A stretch of DNA of 64,000 nt from Ricinus communis (Eukaryota; Streptophyta; Magnoliopsida; Malpighiales; Euphorbiaceae). Location: contig NC_063257.1 of assembly GCF_019578655.1 (NCBI RefSeq), forward strand, positions 10,726,001 to 10,790,000, written 5' to 3'. Each line of letters begins with the position of its first letter. The first letter of the stretch is position 1. Both the position numbers and the translations under genes were made by a program. Positions 1 to 12,216 of this stretch are shown piece after piece. The notes below the pieces were generated by a model that ran no database searches, was not told the DNA's origin, and was given only the letters and a program-made list of their open reading frames with translations.

Positions 1-22
1 TCTCTCTGTCCAATTATTTTAG

Positions 23-1383
23 CATGCTTAAGATGGTCTTGCCACAGGGTGCCCTTTTGATAAATGTCGCTCGAGGGGGTCTCCTTGACTATGATGCTGT
101 TATGCAGCACCTCAACTCTGGCCACTTGGGAGGCTTAGGCATAGACGTTGCTTGGACAGAGCCATTTGATCCTGATGATCCAATTTTGAAGTTTGACAAT
201 GTTCTGATCACTCCCCATGTTGCAGGGGTAACAGAACATTCTTACAGATCCATGGCTAAGGTACAAATCTTGAAAAGTCTTCCCTGGTTTAGTTGAAGAA
301 ATGACTTTGTTTCTTCTTCTATTGATTAGCCTTCAGTTTTGATATTTGCATTATTATTAATCTTTTTTCTTTGCCCATTGCCATTTCCTAGAGCTGTAAT
401 CTGTCAAAGAATTACATAGACCTAAAATTTTGCTCTTAAAGTTTCTGATTCTGAGGGCTATGACAATTCTTTGGCTTTCAAGTTCAGCTTAGAAGATGCA
501 AAGTAAATACTACCCATGAATAAAAGCTTTGCTGAGAAATGGAGACATAAGACTAATGTGTTGAGGGAAAGGTAGATGACTGCCCCTGGGGACCATGCGG
601 GCACTCAAGAGTTATTCCCAATAGCTTAAATTCGTGTTTCATACCATATTCTACTTAAGTGTACCGCAAATTGACCGAACATTTTCTCATTTACCTACTC
701 TAGTGCGAAGATCACCTATAACAGAATTTTCATAACGACAAGATGTCAAATATGACATTAAAACATGCCGCAACAAGCATGACATCCATAAAAAAAGTCT
801 GCTTAATTCTGAAAGAAGTAACCTAATATGGTTTAGCCATAACATGTAGTAGATGCATCTTCAATGCATTTTAGCTGAGTGTTCAGGAGCTTTAAGAGCA
901 TATCTAGTCTAGTCCTCTGAAAAGGTGAAGATTGTTAATGAGTCTTATACGAGTTGTCAACCAGTGTAATTATCGATTCATTTCCAGTAGATTAATCTTT
1001 TTTCTTCTCCTGAATAAACTGCAGGCAAGAATGGTATACTACTTTGAGATATAAAATCTCTTTCTTTTTCTATTTTTAGTTTTTTATTTCTCTTTTTCTT
1101 TTTTCTCCACTACCATATGAGAACCATATTTTGACCAACTATCCTAGGAATCCAACAATGTCATCCTACGATGTTTCTGGATGTTTGATTTGTTTTCTTG
1201 TACTACATATACATTTTGAGTCATTGCTGTTTTTCTTGAGTTCTTTTAGATAAGTTTTTCATACTGAGTATAGCCTGTTTTTCTCTATGCTAAATGCTGG
1301 TTGCATAAATATAGGTTGTTGGAGATGTTGCACTTCAAATTCATGCAGGCGCACCTTGTTCCGGCATAGAGATTGTGAACTGA
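23..1383 (+). CDS. D-isomer-specific 2-hydroxyacid dehydrogenase, last two exons (5' end outside window)
   Basis: Two exons are visible: 23-260 (acceptor TTTTAG before it, donor GTACAA after it) and 1315-1383, which ends in TGA. They join in frame across a 1054-base intron (261-1314). The protein piece covers the C-terminal part of the NAD-binding domain and the closing segment. The family's catalytic trio is visible: Arg in INVARGG, Glu in the segment GIDVAWTEPFDPDDP, and His in ITPHVAG. This family reduces or oxidises 2-hydroxy/2-keto acids with NAD(P)H (phosphoglycerate dehydrogenase-like, glyoxylate or hydroxypyruvate reductase-like). The FDPDDPI segment and the short C-terminus ending GIEIVN recall a plant phosphoglycerate-dehydrogenase-like subgroup. 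The substrate cannot be told from this fragment. No lesion is seen, so it looks like a normal housekeeping gene bordering the immune cluster. Confidence 0.88.
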
Positions 1384-1908
1384 TTCGTTTGTCAGCATTG
1401 AATCTCCATTCATTGGTTCCATCTTCAATGTTGAAGGCTTTCCAAAGAAGTGTGCTGTATGGAATCCTAGGTAGGTCAACCGTGCCCAGTACATCAGTGT
1501 TGGTATGATAAAACATTCTGTTTTTATGGTATATAACCTTTTATTTCTTGTGATGTTGGAGATGACTAATTCCATTGTAATTTTAAATTTTCATAATGTT
1601 TTATGAAGCAATCTACTAGAAAAATCAGCCCACCATTAGGGACCCATGTACATATCAACTTCTTCCTCAAATTGGGAGTATCTGCCTTGGTTTGTAAATG
1701 AACTTCATTTGCTTTGGTATCTTTGCTGCAGAATTTAATATACTAGTATCTTTTTGCATAAGCTAGCATTTTAGTACATAAAACATTTGGCATCCTAAAC
1801 ACGCCACTTCCAAACTCTACCTTAGAGACTCCAAATGATCTAAAGACTCATTACATCTACATTTACAAAGCATATCCTGTACAAATACACAAGTAAACTC
1901 CAAGCGGA
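1384..1908. other. 3' UTR and short intergenic stretch
   Basis: This holds the 3' untranslated region of the dehydrogenase gene, probably to about 1570-1620, and then unremarkable sequence up to the HSP70 fragment. The short open frames on both strands around 1259-1575 overlap the dehydrogenase terminal exon and look like chance. Confidence 0.5.
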
Positions 1909-2272
1909 TTACTTGGTTTCAGTAAAGTCCGCATCAATGACATCTCCATCATCCCCTGATTTAGTTGGTTTTGATGATTATGCGGCATTGCCAGCTCTGG
2001 ACCCAGCACCAGGCTGACTGTAAAGAAATTGCCCCAGTTACATGACTTCTTGGTTCAGGACCGCTATTGCATCTTTAATGGCATCCTTGAGGTCCTTCAG
2101 TTTAGCCTCTACCATCTCCTTAACAGAATCAGGGACTTTCTGTTCCAGCTCCTTCAGCTGCCTTTCAGTCTGGCAGACAACAGAGTCAACCTGGTTCTTT
2201 GTTTCAATGGCAGCCCTTTTCTGTCTTCTTTTGCATATCTTTCTGTCTCCTTCACCGTCCTATCCACCTGAA
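1909..2272 (-). pseudogene. C-terminal fragment of a plastid-type HSP70 gene, broken
   Basis: On the minus strand the sequence reads as the C-terminal region of a chloroplast stromal HSP70. A helical lid segment (TKNQVDSVVCQTERQLKELE, then VKEMVEAKLKDLKDAI) is followed by a Gly/Ala-rich linker and the plastid-specific tail GDVIDADFTETK, ending in TAA at 1911-1909. It is broken. A frameshift lies just after the RYAKED segment (around 2226-2240). One in-frame stop replaces a residue after NQEVM (around 2038), and another lies in the linker (around 1980). The homology begins abruptly next to an AG at the 2272 end, as if only the last exon was captured. A functional product is very unlikely. Confidence 0.8.
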
Positions 2273-2289
2273 GTAATATTTTTCCCACA

Positions 2290-3540
2290 TCCGGAAACGA
2301 ATGGTTATATAAAATATGCAGTAAAAGGCATGTTCTTGCAATTCTCAGGTATGAGCAATTTAGAGGAAGAGAGTTATTTTGTGGTTGTAATAATTCATCT
2401 AGGGTTACAAATCGGGGGTGAAAGTTATGAGTGGTGTGGACACACTTTAGTGACTAGGATTGCTGATACATGTCAACATGTGATGTGTGCGTGCTTCTTT
2501 TAAAGCCTTATGAATTAAGTAAAAATTCACTAGATTACCAATTAGTACCGTCTCGGTTTAGAAATTATATGCTAACTTATACTATATTAAATCTAACCGG
2601 TTTAGAAATTATATGCGAACTTATACTATATCAATTGGGTTGTACTTATTTAAAATTAAATTTAATATTTAATAAATTTAAATTTATTAATTTTAATCGG
2701 ATACGGTTTTAAAAATTTATTTTAAAAATAAAATTTATATTTGTATAAAATCTAAAAATTCTTAACAAGAAAAGTACTAAATGAAATTAATGTAATTATA
2801 TAGTTAAATTAAATAAATATAATGAAAGAAGTAAAGATTAAAATTTAGTATTACTTTTTTTGATGAAAAAATAAAATTAAAAAAATAATTTTAAGAGTTT
2901 GAGAAAAAAATAACAAAACAAAATAGACTATTATCAAAAAATTTAAAAAAGAAAGTATTTATATGATATTAAAATAATATAATATGTATAATATTAAAAT
3001 AATATAATTTATATAGAAAGTATATATATGATATTAAAATATTATAATTTTATATAAATTATGCACTATATATATTTTAATTTTTAGTTTTATATCAGTT
3101 TAGATCAGGTTTTACTATAATTTTTAAATTTAAAAATAAATCTAGTTTACTTTTATTTAGTTTTAAATATTTTTAAATTATTTTTAATCTAAAACAATTT
3201 CAATTTAATATTTTTTTTAAATTTTTATTAGAGTTATTAAATTAGTTAGGTTATCGGTTTGGTTGAATATTTTTACTGTCAGACCTAAATAAAAATAATA
3301 GATGAATATCAAAGAAACAAAAAGTGTGATATTAAATAAATACAACTAACAAAGTTTAACAAAGTTTTGGGATCAATGGGCAATCACTCCTACTTTCTCG
3401 AACTTTCTTTCTACAGATCTTTTGACAGAGAAATAAGTTTTCTCAAGATTCACTCTATCCTGCCTCTTGGCTATCTTCCCAACTATTTTATCTCTACTCT
3501 TTGTAAAGGCCACCCCTGACGGTCGTTCTTTCTCCCTCAA
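2290..3540. other. AT-rich intergenic sequence
   Basis: No gene is recognised here. The stretch 2560-3250 is extremely AT-rich, with short repeated blocks (for example two copies of an ATATGATATTAAAATA-like stretch near 2960 and 3025). Short open frames inside it lack any recognisable protein signal. Confidence 0.5.
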
Positions 3541-3597
3541 TGTTATTAATGACTGTTAGCTTTCCCTCCTTCCATTGCCGCCGCTGCTGAATTCCTA

Positions 3598-3870
3598 GTG
3601 CCCAAATCATTACCCTCCTTTTCGCACCTTAAGCTCAAATTTCTGACTCTTTCTCCTATTCTTACCTTAACTTTTCCCATTTCAGGATTGAATGTTGAGG
3701 AAGTTGAGTTTGTACCCAAGAAAGGTGACAGGTTTTGCATGTTTTCATGGAAAAGCCATTGCCAGGAATACCCACAGAGTGGTTTTGCAAGACATGCCAT
3801 AGTCTTTCTTTTTGAACAAAGATCTTTACCCTATAAATTTGTCCCCAAATTCACCCAATTTAACGGTTAA
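3598..3870 (+). CDS. Possible small hypothetical protein or gene fragment
   Basis: An open frame of 90 codons begins with a Ser/Leu/Lys/Phe-rich stretch that resembles a plastid transit peptide. It then runs into a polar segment (NVEEVEFVPKKGDRFCMF). The frame is open upstream of the ATG back to a stop near 3552. Base composition here is clearly higher in GC than on either side, which suggests a coding or formerly coding patch. The antisense strand is also open at 3546-3800. I do not recognise a family. It may be the first exon of an unrecognised gene, or a relic. Confidence 0.25.
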   Translation: MPKSLPSFSHLKLKFLTLSPILTLTFPISGLNVEEVEFVPKKGDRFCMFSWKSHCQEYPQSGFARHAIVFLFEQRSLPYKFVPKFTQFNG

Positions 3871-4817
3871 ATACATAAAATTCAAACTTTATCACTAATT
3901 AGCCTAAAAGTTAAAAATATCAAATCTAAACTTTTTCAATATAAATTTATGTCTAAAGATAAAATTCATTCAATTTACACTTATAAAAAAATAAAAAAAA
4001 TTAGATTATTAAATTTTAATTGAAATATAAAAACTAAAAATAATATTTATTTTATTAATTTACTAATACAATGTCTAATGACGTTCTATACAAGCACATA
4101 TTTGACAAAATTTAATTTTTGGATTTAATTGATCCAAAAATGACGAGTGTAAAATAAGTCAAATTTTAACTTTTTAAAATTTAAATAAGTCAAATTTTAA
4201 TTTTTTTTTAATAAATAGATCCATAATTTGTCACTTTTTAGTCAATTAAATTCAAATTTTAAATATTATCAAACATACTCTTGTATAGCCTGTTTTAGAT
4301 ATTGTATCAATAAAATGATAAAATAAATATTAATTTTAAATTGAGTGTATTTAACTCTTACACACAAGTCTAAGAGATTATTTACTGAAAAAATTTAAAT
4401 TTAGTACATTTGATCCTTTGACATAAATTTAAAAACTATTTGCTGTAAAAGTTTAAATTAGATATATTTGATCATTGCACATAAATTTAGAGCGCAAATT
4501 GACTTTTTATCCCTTTCTTTTTCTATATTCACTTTCTTGTTTCCTCTTCCGTTTAAGAAAGGTTTCTACTTACTGGTTTAAAGCTTGTTTCTGCTGCTGC
4601 AATGGGAGTTTTAAAGGATGATAAATAACATATACAATCATAAACACATTTTATGTGAAGGAGAAGAAGAGGCTTTCTGTATATTCCTACAAACTTGAGA
4701 AGGTGGTGGAGGAATTTATGTTCTATTTTTTAATGGGCTTTGCTTCTAATCCAACTTAGGAATTTGTAAGCAGCCCATCACCCGAAACTTAAATTGACAA
4801 TGGACCCTCCATGCACC
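3871..4817. other. AT-rich intergenic sequence
   Basis: No gene is recognised. Two near-repeats of a CATAAATTTA plus ATTTGATC module occur at about 4360-4430 and 4435-4500. Confidence 0.4.
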
Positions 4818-6534
4818 TTGAATTGACATTAATAAATTAATATACATTTAAATTATAAATGATGAATAATTTTTACTAAAATAATAAATATTTAAAAATT
4901 AATAAAATATAAAAATAATATCGTTACAGTAAAATTTGAATATCATCTTATAAATGATGAATATTGATATCCATTATAAAAATGTAATACTTTTTATTAT
5001 ATAATTATCAATTATATATGAATAAAATTTCTAAAATTATTAAATGCGTAAGAGATTAGTTTTATTCACTAATAATATAAAATTTTAGTATATAAATATT
5101 TTTTAAAGATCATATTATATTAGTTTTAATATCGATTTTTAATTCTCTAGAGTATAACTATATGAAAACAATAAAAAAATAATAATAATTATATTAATTT
5201 TTAAATTTTATTTACCTATAATATAAACATATATAATTTTGAGATTTAAACTTTTTTTAACATGTGTTATTATATTTTGATATAGTTTAACATATTTACT
5301 TATTTTTAACACATAAAATTTATTTATTTTTATGTATAAAGAAATTAAGAAAGGCATTAGAAATAATTAATTTATTATTATTTATAAAAATATTATAAAT
5401 ATATAAAATATAAAATATTTTATTTTGATTTTATCTAATTAAAATAATTATAAAAATCATACAATATGTAAATAAAAATTAATATTTATAAATATAAAAA
5501 TATTTACTAAATATATATTTTAAAATATATAAATATCAATTTTTATAATTTATTTTATTATAAATTCAAATGTAAAAAAAAAAAAAAAAAACCTGAAAAA
5601 GTGGAACTGCTATCCTACATGTATGGCAGCTTCCGGCCTACAGTGCAAGGTGGACCGGAATGCAGGACATAATTTGCCGTTCTCCATTACTTATAAATGG
5701 TTTACCTAAATCCCAATTTTAGATGTTTGAAAACACCACCAATGAAAATCGGAAATTTATGCCATGAGTCCCGCACTTTAGTTGTTTTGTTCTTTTTTTA
5801 ATTTGAGATTATTATAAAAGTTAATATTATATAATTTAAAATTATATATTAAATAACTATTTTTATATTTATATATATTAATTTTTATTTTTGTGTTATA
5901 TGATTGTCATAATTATTTTGAATTTAACTAATAATATAAATATAATATTTCTATAAATACTAATAAATTAAATATTTTTAATATTCTTTTTAATTTTTTT
6001 ATACACAAACTGAAATTTTATGTGTTAAAGATAGTATAAATATTTAAATGTGTCAAAATATAATAATACATGTTAAAATAATTTATATCTCAAAATTTAA
6101 TATATAAATGTAGGTAAATAAAATTTAAAAATTAACTTAATAACATATTTTTTTATTTTTCAATAGTCATATTTTGGAGAATTAAAAATCAATATATTTT
6201 CGAACAAATGATAAAATAAATGATCTATTAAAACTAATATAATATAATTTTTAGAAACTCTTTATATACTAAATTTTTATATTATTAGTGCATGAAACTA
6301 ATCTATTTGTATACAATTTAAATATTTCAGCAATATATAATTAATAAATTTATAATAAAAAGCGTTCTCTTTTTATAATAGACATCAGTATTCATCATTC
6401 AGAAGATAATACTTATTATTTATTATAATGATATTCATTTTATATTCAATCAAATTTTAAATGTTCATTATTTTAGTAAAGAATATTTATTATTTATGAT
6501 CTAAATGTTCATTAATTTATTAGTGTCAATTCAA
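4818..6534. mobile_element. Large AT-rich foldback (inverted-repeat) element
   Basis: The left arm, 4818 to about 5560, matches the reverse complement of the right arm, about 5800-6534. Both ends carry TTGAATTGACA followed by TAATAAATTAAT. Internal blocks pair along the whole arm, for example the TTAAATTTTATTTACCTA block at 5200-5220 with TAGGTAAATAAAATTTAAAA at 6111-6130. The roughly 240-base centre is more GC-rich and unique, and is preceded by a run of A at 5574-5590. No transposase frame is present, so if mobile it would be non-autonomous (MITE-like or Mutator-type foldback). No convincing target-site duplication was found by eye. The arms differ by many small changes, so the element is not young. 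Confidence 0.7.
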
Positions 6535-7847
6535 TAATTATATTATATATGAAGTATTATTTTTAGATGAAAATAATGTTGATTCTTTATGAAAGTTAGA
6601 TTCATTTTTTTTTGTGATACATATTAAAATAATTTTGAGATATAAGTATTCGTCATTTATAGACATAATATTTATTAATTTATTAATAAATATTTATTAA
6701 CTTATTTAAATAGACATATATAATAATATATATATATATATATATAATATAAATTATTTTTACACTTAGTAAACAAATAAAACGTCAAATTAAAATTATT
6801 TTATAAATATTTATATTGTGATAAAAATATCCTTTTAGTAAAATAAAATTAATCAACAATGAGCATATAATATTTAAATAATAAATATTTAGTATTATAT
6901 TTAATAAATATAAATTAATAAATATTTATTATCGATTTAATAAATATAAATTAAAAAATACATCTACAGTATGCAGAGTATAAGGCCCATTGAAATCATA
7001 CTGACATTATATTCTGTTACTAAGTTTTAATTCAATTTGCCCTTTTGGTCCATGTCAGCTCTATGTGTTATAGTTCTTGTGTTAAAAAAAGTGGAAATTA
7101 GATTATTACTAATTTTAAATTCAAGTTGCCCTTTTTAATATTTTTTTTGCTCCATGTCAACTCTATGTGATTTAGTTCTTGAGTTAAAAAATGGAAATTA
7201 ATTATTAGATTGTTACTAAATTTTAATCCAATTTGCTCCCTTTTTTTTATCAATTTAATTAAATAAAAATCTTAATAGATTAGGACCAAAAAGATAATAG
7301 AATTATTTAAAATAATTTGATCTTTTGAGTTTGTTTCTAATATATAAAGGAATTAATAGTTAATAGGTAATGTATTTTCTCATAGTGTAGCTTATGTTTT
7401 GTGTTTCAATAGAATATTATCCAATTTGTATTATTAATATGCTTTATATATGACATGGGTTTTTATGAAATAATTCTCTTTAAAGAAGCAATCATTTTTC
7501 TAAAGTATTCTTATTAAATTTTTTTAATAAAATTCTAACTCTATTAAGATTTTTATTAAATTAATTAATAAAAAACATATCACATTCTTAAAGATTATTT
7601 TAATATTTAATTATTTATTTATATCATAATCTTATTATGTACATAAATTTTATTTTATTTGAACAACTAAATATCAATTTAGTTTATAAAATATTAAATG
7701 AGATAATTCTATATATATTAGTAAATAAGAACTATATATATAATAATCTTTATATATTATATATATAATAATCTATTAATCAATTGTAATTTTCACTGGC
7801 CATCTCTATATATGTTGCTCACAAAACAGAGTTGACAAAGGAAACAA
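6535..7847. other. AT-rich intergenic sequence with short repeats
   Basis: No gene is recognised. It includes an AT dinucleotide run at about 6729-6748. A roughly 115-base imperfect direct repeat occurs at about 7014-7100 and 7100-7245, where sequence around CCATGTCA, CTCTATGTG and TAGTTCTTG recurs. Confidence 0.4.
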
Positions 7848-7935
7848 GTTGATGAATTCAAGATCTCCATTATCATCTTCTCCAAAGAATATATAAGCAA
7901 CGTCTCCATGGTGCTTCGATGACCGGTGAGCGTAT
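7848..7935 (+). pseudogene. TIR-exon relic belonging to TNL gene A
   Basis: Translation from 7848 gives EFKISIIIFSKEYISN, which is the TIR-domain segment just before the catalytic-Glu motif (S-x-WCLDEL in family members). After the TCC codon at about 7905 a one-base frame change gives WCFDD, followed by a stop. The upstream TIR start and the downstream helices are missing. This is therefore the remnant of the TIR exon expected about 0.8 kb upstream of the NB-ARC exon of gene A. The identification rests on a short motif but in exactly the expected place and orientation. Confidence 0.6.
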
Positions 7936-8660
7936 TCTTCCACAGGACAAACGGATAAGGCGCAAAGGTCCTTAGTAATTATTTTCAGTTTGTCTTCTAT
8001 TTATGTATGAATAACTAGCTACTGCGGCTGTAATTTTATTAGCATAATCATGTTAACTTCTTTTGGCTGTTGCAGTTTTAACCTCTATTTATTTCCATTT
8101 TTCTGGTTGTCAACTTGAGCTAGGTCTCAGTTGTAACTGAAAAACTTCAGTTGTGGTACAGTTATATTTATTGTACTTAGCAATTAAGCTTTTGACTTGG
8201 CCAAAAACATCAAAAGAAATATATATAAAATTAAGTGGTTTTTCAGCTTGGCCCTCTGCTTATATATATATATGTATAGAGGTATGTGGATCATCAAATT
8301 TGTAAACAAGAGGGGGAGAGAAAGAAACTTAGAGAGAAAAATTAGATAGTGTTTCTCCTAAATACAAAGCGTCTTTCCTTTGTTAGTAAAAGTGTGTTTT
8401 CTCCCATTATAAGAGAGAGGGCACTGTTAATTGTGGTCTCCTTATTTCACAGAGAAATTTCTCATAATATGAACCTTCTACCATTTTGTCTCCAGCCTAT
8501 TTGAGATATTTTCTTTCACAAAATTACCATTTTTGTTGTATCAACTTCAGTTGTAATCGAGTGCCTAGTGCCACAATTTCCTAAAAATTAAGCTGTTCAA
8601 ATGTAAAAATGTCATAATACCAAGCAAGAAGATAGAATAAAATTCTATTTCAAGAGATGG
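7936..8660. other. Former intron 1 / present upstream region of gene A
   Basis: No coding signal is seen. An AT run near 8261-8275 precedes a GA-rich stretch (8311-8340). If gene A is still transcribed without its TIR exon, its promoter would have to be here. Confidence 0.35.
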
Positions 8661-8721
8661 CACAGGCCTGAATCTAAACATATACAGAGGAGATTGTTGG
8701 AGATCATTTGAAGAAACTAAG

Positions 8722-11700
8722 ATGTTCTCAACTACATTTGTTGGCATCGATTCGCGCATTGAGAGAGTGGAATCTCTGCTATGCCTTGGATCATCAGATG
8801 TCAGCATTGTTGGAATATGGGGAATGGCTGGCATTGGCAAGACAACTATTGCTGAAGCTGTATTCAAGCGCAATGTTGCTTCGTTTGACACCTGCTACTT
8901 TTTTGCAAATGTTAGAGAAGAATCAGAAAAGCATGGATCATTGCATTTGCGAACTCAGCTTCTGTCTAAAATATGTGGGAAAGCTCATTTCCGTAGATTC
9001 ACTTATAGAAAAAATAGGCTTTCTCATGGGAAAGCACTTATCGTTCTTGATGATGTAAATAGCTCACTGCAAATGCAAGAATTGTTGGTTGAAGGGCGCC
9101 ATTTGTTTGGTGAAGGAAGCAAAGTCATTGTGACAAGCAGGGATAGGCAAGTGCTCAAGAATGGAGTTGATGAAATATATGAAGTTGACGGACTAAATCT
9201 TAATGAAGCTCTTCAACTTTTTAGTATAAATTGCTTTAATCAGAATCACCCCCTTGAAGAGTTCATGCAGTTGTCCAAGAGGGTTATTTATTATGCGAAA
9301 GGAAACCCATTAGCTCTTAAAGTTTTGGGTTGTTTTCTGCTGGATAAAAGCAAACAAGATTGGGAAATTGCACTGGATAAACTGAAAAGAACATCCAATA
9401 TAGGGATGAAAAATGTGTTAAGATTGAGCTATGATGGATTAGAGATTGAAGACAAGGAAATATTTCTTGATATTGCTTGTTTCTTTAAAGGAGAGGATGT
9501 GTGTTTTGTTGAAAGAATTCTTGATGGCTGTGGTTTCTATGTGGATATAGGACTTAACAATCTTGTTGATAAATCTCTGATTACTGTTTCAAATGGCAAG
9601 TTGTGGATGCATGATTTGATACAGGAAATGGGTTGGGAAACTGTTCAGCAAGAATCCACTGGAGAACCTGGCGAACGTAGTAGGTTGTGGCATCACGAGG
9701 ACATCTACCATGTTCTGACAAAAAATACAGTAAGAGCCAAATATATGGTTAATGTCAAATTATTTCATGAAATTAAGTTTCTTCATGGATTTCTTAATTC
9801 TTTTATACCATATAAAGCAGAAATGACTTGAATATTCATATGCATTTCATGGTCATTTAATCTGATGAATTTGATTATTAGGGGACCAAAGCAGTTGAAG
9901 GCATAACTTTAGATCTGTCTGAAACGAGAGAGTTACACTTAACCTCTGAAGCTTTCAAGAAAATGTACAATCTCAGATTGCTCAAGTTTCATGATTCTGA
10001 TTTTGAAGATTTTTGTAAAGTTCACTTTCCTGATGAAGGTCTTTCATTTCATTCAAATAAGCTGCGATATCTTCATTGGTATAAGTACCCTTCAAAATCT
10101 TTGCCATATAATTTTTCTCCAGAAAACCTTGTCGAGCTTAATCTTCCCCGTAGCAATGTTGAACAATTGTGGCAAGGAGTGCAGGTACATATTAAATAAT
10201 ATCCATACATTTCTTTCCTCCTAATAAATGGATTCTAATTTCACAAATGCTGATTCTTTTTTCCGTGACATATATTTTGATACAGCGCCTTGTGAAGCTG
10301 AAGCGAATTGACCTCAGTTACTCTGAGTATTTGACTCAAATTCCAGATCTTTCAAATGCTCAAAGCCTAGGGAGTGTGAATCTTAAAGGGTGCACAAGTT
10401 TGGTTCAGGTGTCCTCATCCATTCAATATCTTAACAAGCTTGAATATCTGAATCTGGAAGGTTGTAGATTTCTTAGTAGTCTCCCGAATATGATTGCTTT
10501 GAAGTATCTAAAAACTTTGAATATAACTGGCTGCTCAAATATCAAGAAGTTTCCAGAGATTGCAGGAAATGTGGAAGAACTATTTTTAAATCAGACTGCT
10601 ATAGAAGAAGTTTCTTCGTCAATTGAGTGCCTCACCAGGCTCAGTTCTTTGTATCTCACACACTGCACAAAGCTTCGAAGTTTACCAAGCAATATTTGCA
10701 AGTTGAAATGTCTTCAAATGCTAAATTTAAGCGGCTGTTCAAGACTAGAGAGTTTCCCAGAAATCTTGCAGAGCATGGAAGGTCTAACTTACCTTTATTT
10801 AGCTAATTGCAGGAATCTTACTAGTCTTCCAAACAGCATTGGCAATTTGAAATCTCTTGCAGAGCTTGATTTGAATGGGACAATGATTAAAGAGTTACCA
10901 CCATCCATCAACCATCTTACTGGGCTTTGTCAGTTAGAACTAGAGAAGTGTAAGAACCTTGCAAGCCTTCCCGACAGCATTTGTCATTTGAAATTTCTGA
11001 AGAAACTTAATCTTGCTGGTTGTTCAAAACTTGACAAATTGCCAGAGAACTTGCATAATATAGAATCCCTGGAGGACCTGGATATAAGTGGAAGTGTGAT
11101 AAAACATCTTCCATCTTCTATCATACATTTGAGAAATCTTGGAAGGTTATCATTTAGAGTTCAAGATTCAGCAGGTTTAATCCAAATTCCTACAACTCTA
11201 GGCAACCTATCTTTGAAGACGTTAATTCTAAGTGGAAATAACTTTGAGAGTATACCTGCAAGCATTAAGCACCTTTCTCAGTTGCACTTGCTTGACGTAG
11301 GCAATTGCAAAAGGCTTCGTTCCTTGCCTGATCTTCCTCAGTCTTTAGAATTTCTGCATGCGCCTGAATGCATATCATTAGAAAGTGTATTTAGCAGCAA
11401 GCATTTTTGTGAGCTAGATTTCGAGCCTGGTACTCGCAATTTCAAGCATTTTTCATTTACCAATTGCTTCAGAATAGAACCAAAGGCACACAGCAGCATT
11501 CTAGCAGACGCAGAGCGAAGAATTCAACTCGTAGCATCTCTATCAGACGAACTTTATAATGGCGGGGTCTATCTTGCTCCTTTATCTATCCCTTTACACA
11601 CACATACTGCCATATGCCTATGCACGAAAGAATGTGCAGGCCTGCACTAAATATAACTAAATTATGTTTTCTTATTACAATGCAGGGTTCAGTAAAAATT

Positions 11701-12216
11701 CATCTGCCTGGCAATGAAATTCCAATATGGTTCTGGAATCGAAGTTTGGGATCTTCAGTGAGCATGCAACTTCATTCTAGCTACGGTCAGCTAAGAGGAA
11801 TTGCTTTATGTGCTGTCCTTGAGTTTGATGACTGTTACGAGGACAGAGGTTTGATTGTAAGATGTAAATGCCACTTCAAACCCAGGCATAGTGGAAGCAC
11901 TGATATAAATTTCAACTTGAGTTATTGGCTTGAATGGTACTATAAACCAATAGCCTTCAAGTCAAATCATTTGTTTGTATGGGATGATCCTTGCTTGGAA
12001 GCTAAGGGAACACATGAAGAAGATTGGTTCAGAAAATACACTGAGGCCTCCTTTGAATTCTACCCTCTAGACTACGAGGAAAACCTCTTACAGGACTGCA
12101 GGGTGAAGAAATGTGGAGTTCATCTGCTACTTGGTGATCCTGCACCCTTCAGAATTTTTGGTTCTGATGAGGAAGAGCAACCATCTCCTAAGAGATTAAA
12201 ATGCATCGAAGAATAA
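8722..12216 (+). CDS. TNL gene A: NB-ARC-LRR-C-JID immune receptor lacking its TIR domain
   Basis: Four exons join in frame: 8722-9729, 9882-10184, 10286-11566 and 11686-12216 (TAA), giving about 1041 codons. The NB-ARC domain is complete: P-loop GMAGIGKTT with Lys40, kinase-2 LIVLDDV, RNBS-B SKVIVTSRDR, the GNPLAL variant of GLPL, FLDIACFF, and MHD (WMHDL). An LRR region follows on exons 2-3 and a C-terminal jelly-roll/Ig-like C-JID on exon 4, as in plant TNLs that bind effectors and form ADP/ATP switches. Oddities: the TIR exon is only a relic (7848-7935). The usual start of this exon (PESK...EEIV) is visible at about 8665-8700 but out of frame with the ATG at 8722, so a frameshift separates them. 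It could be a TIR-less NL protein or a 5'-decayed pseudogene. The NB-ARC is closest in style to gene E (both have KGNPLAL). Confidence 0.8.

Noticed and set aside
1259..1575. Two minus-strand frames and one plus-strand frame around the dehydrogenase terminal exon
   Set aside because: The true exon (1315-1383) is clear in the plus strand with the family's C-terminal pattern; the others have no protein signal.
8565..8891. 108-codon minus-strand frame over the gene A NB-ARC start
   Set aside because: It overlaps the P-loop coding region antisense and is a typical shadow of NB-ARC coding sequence.
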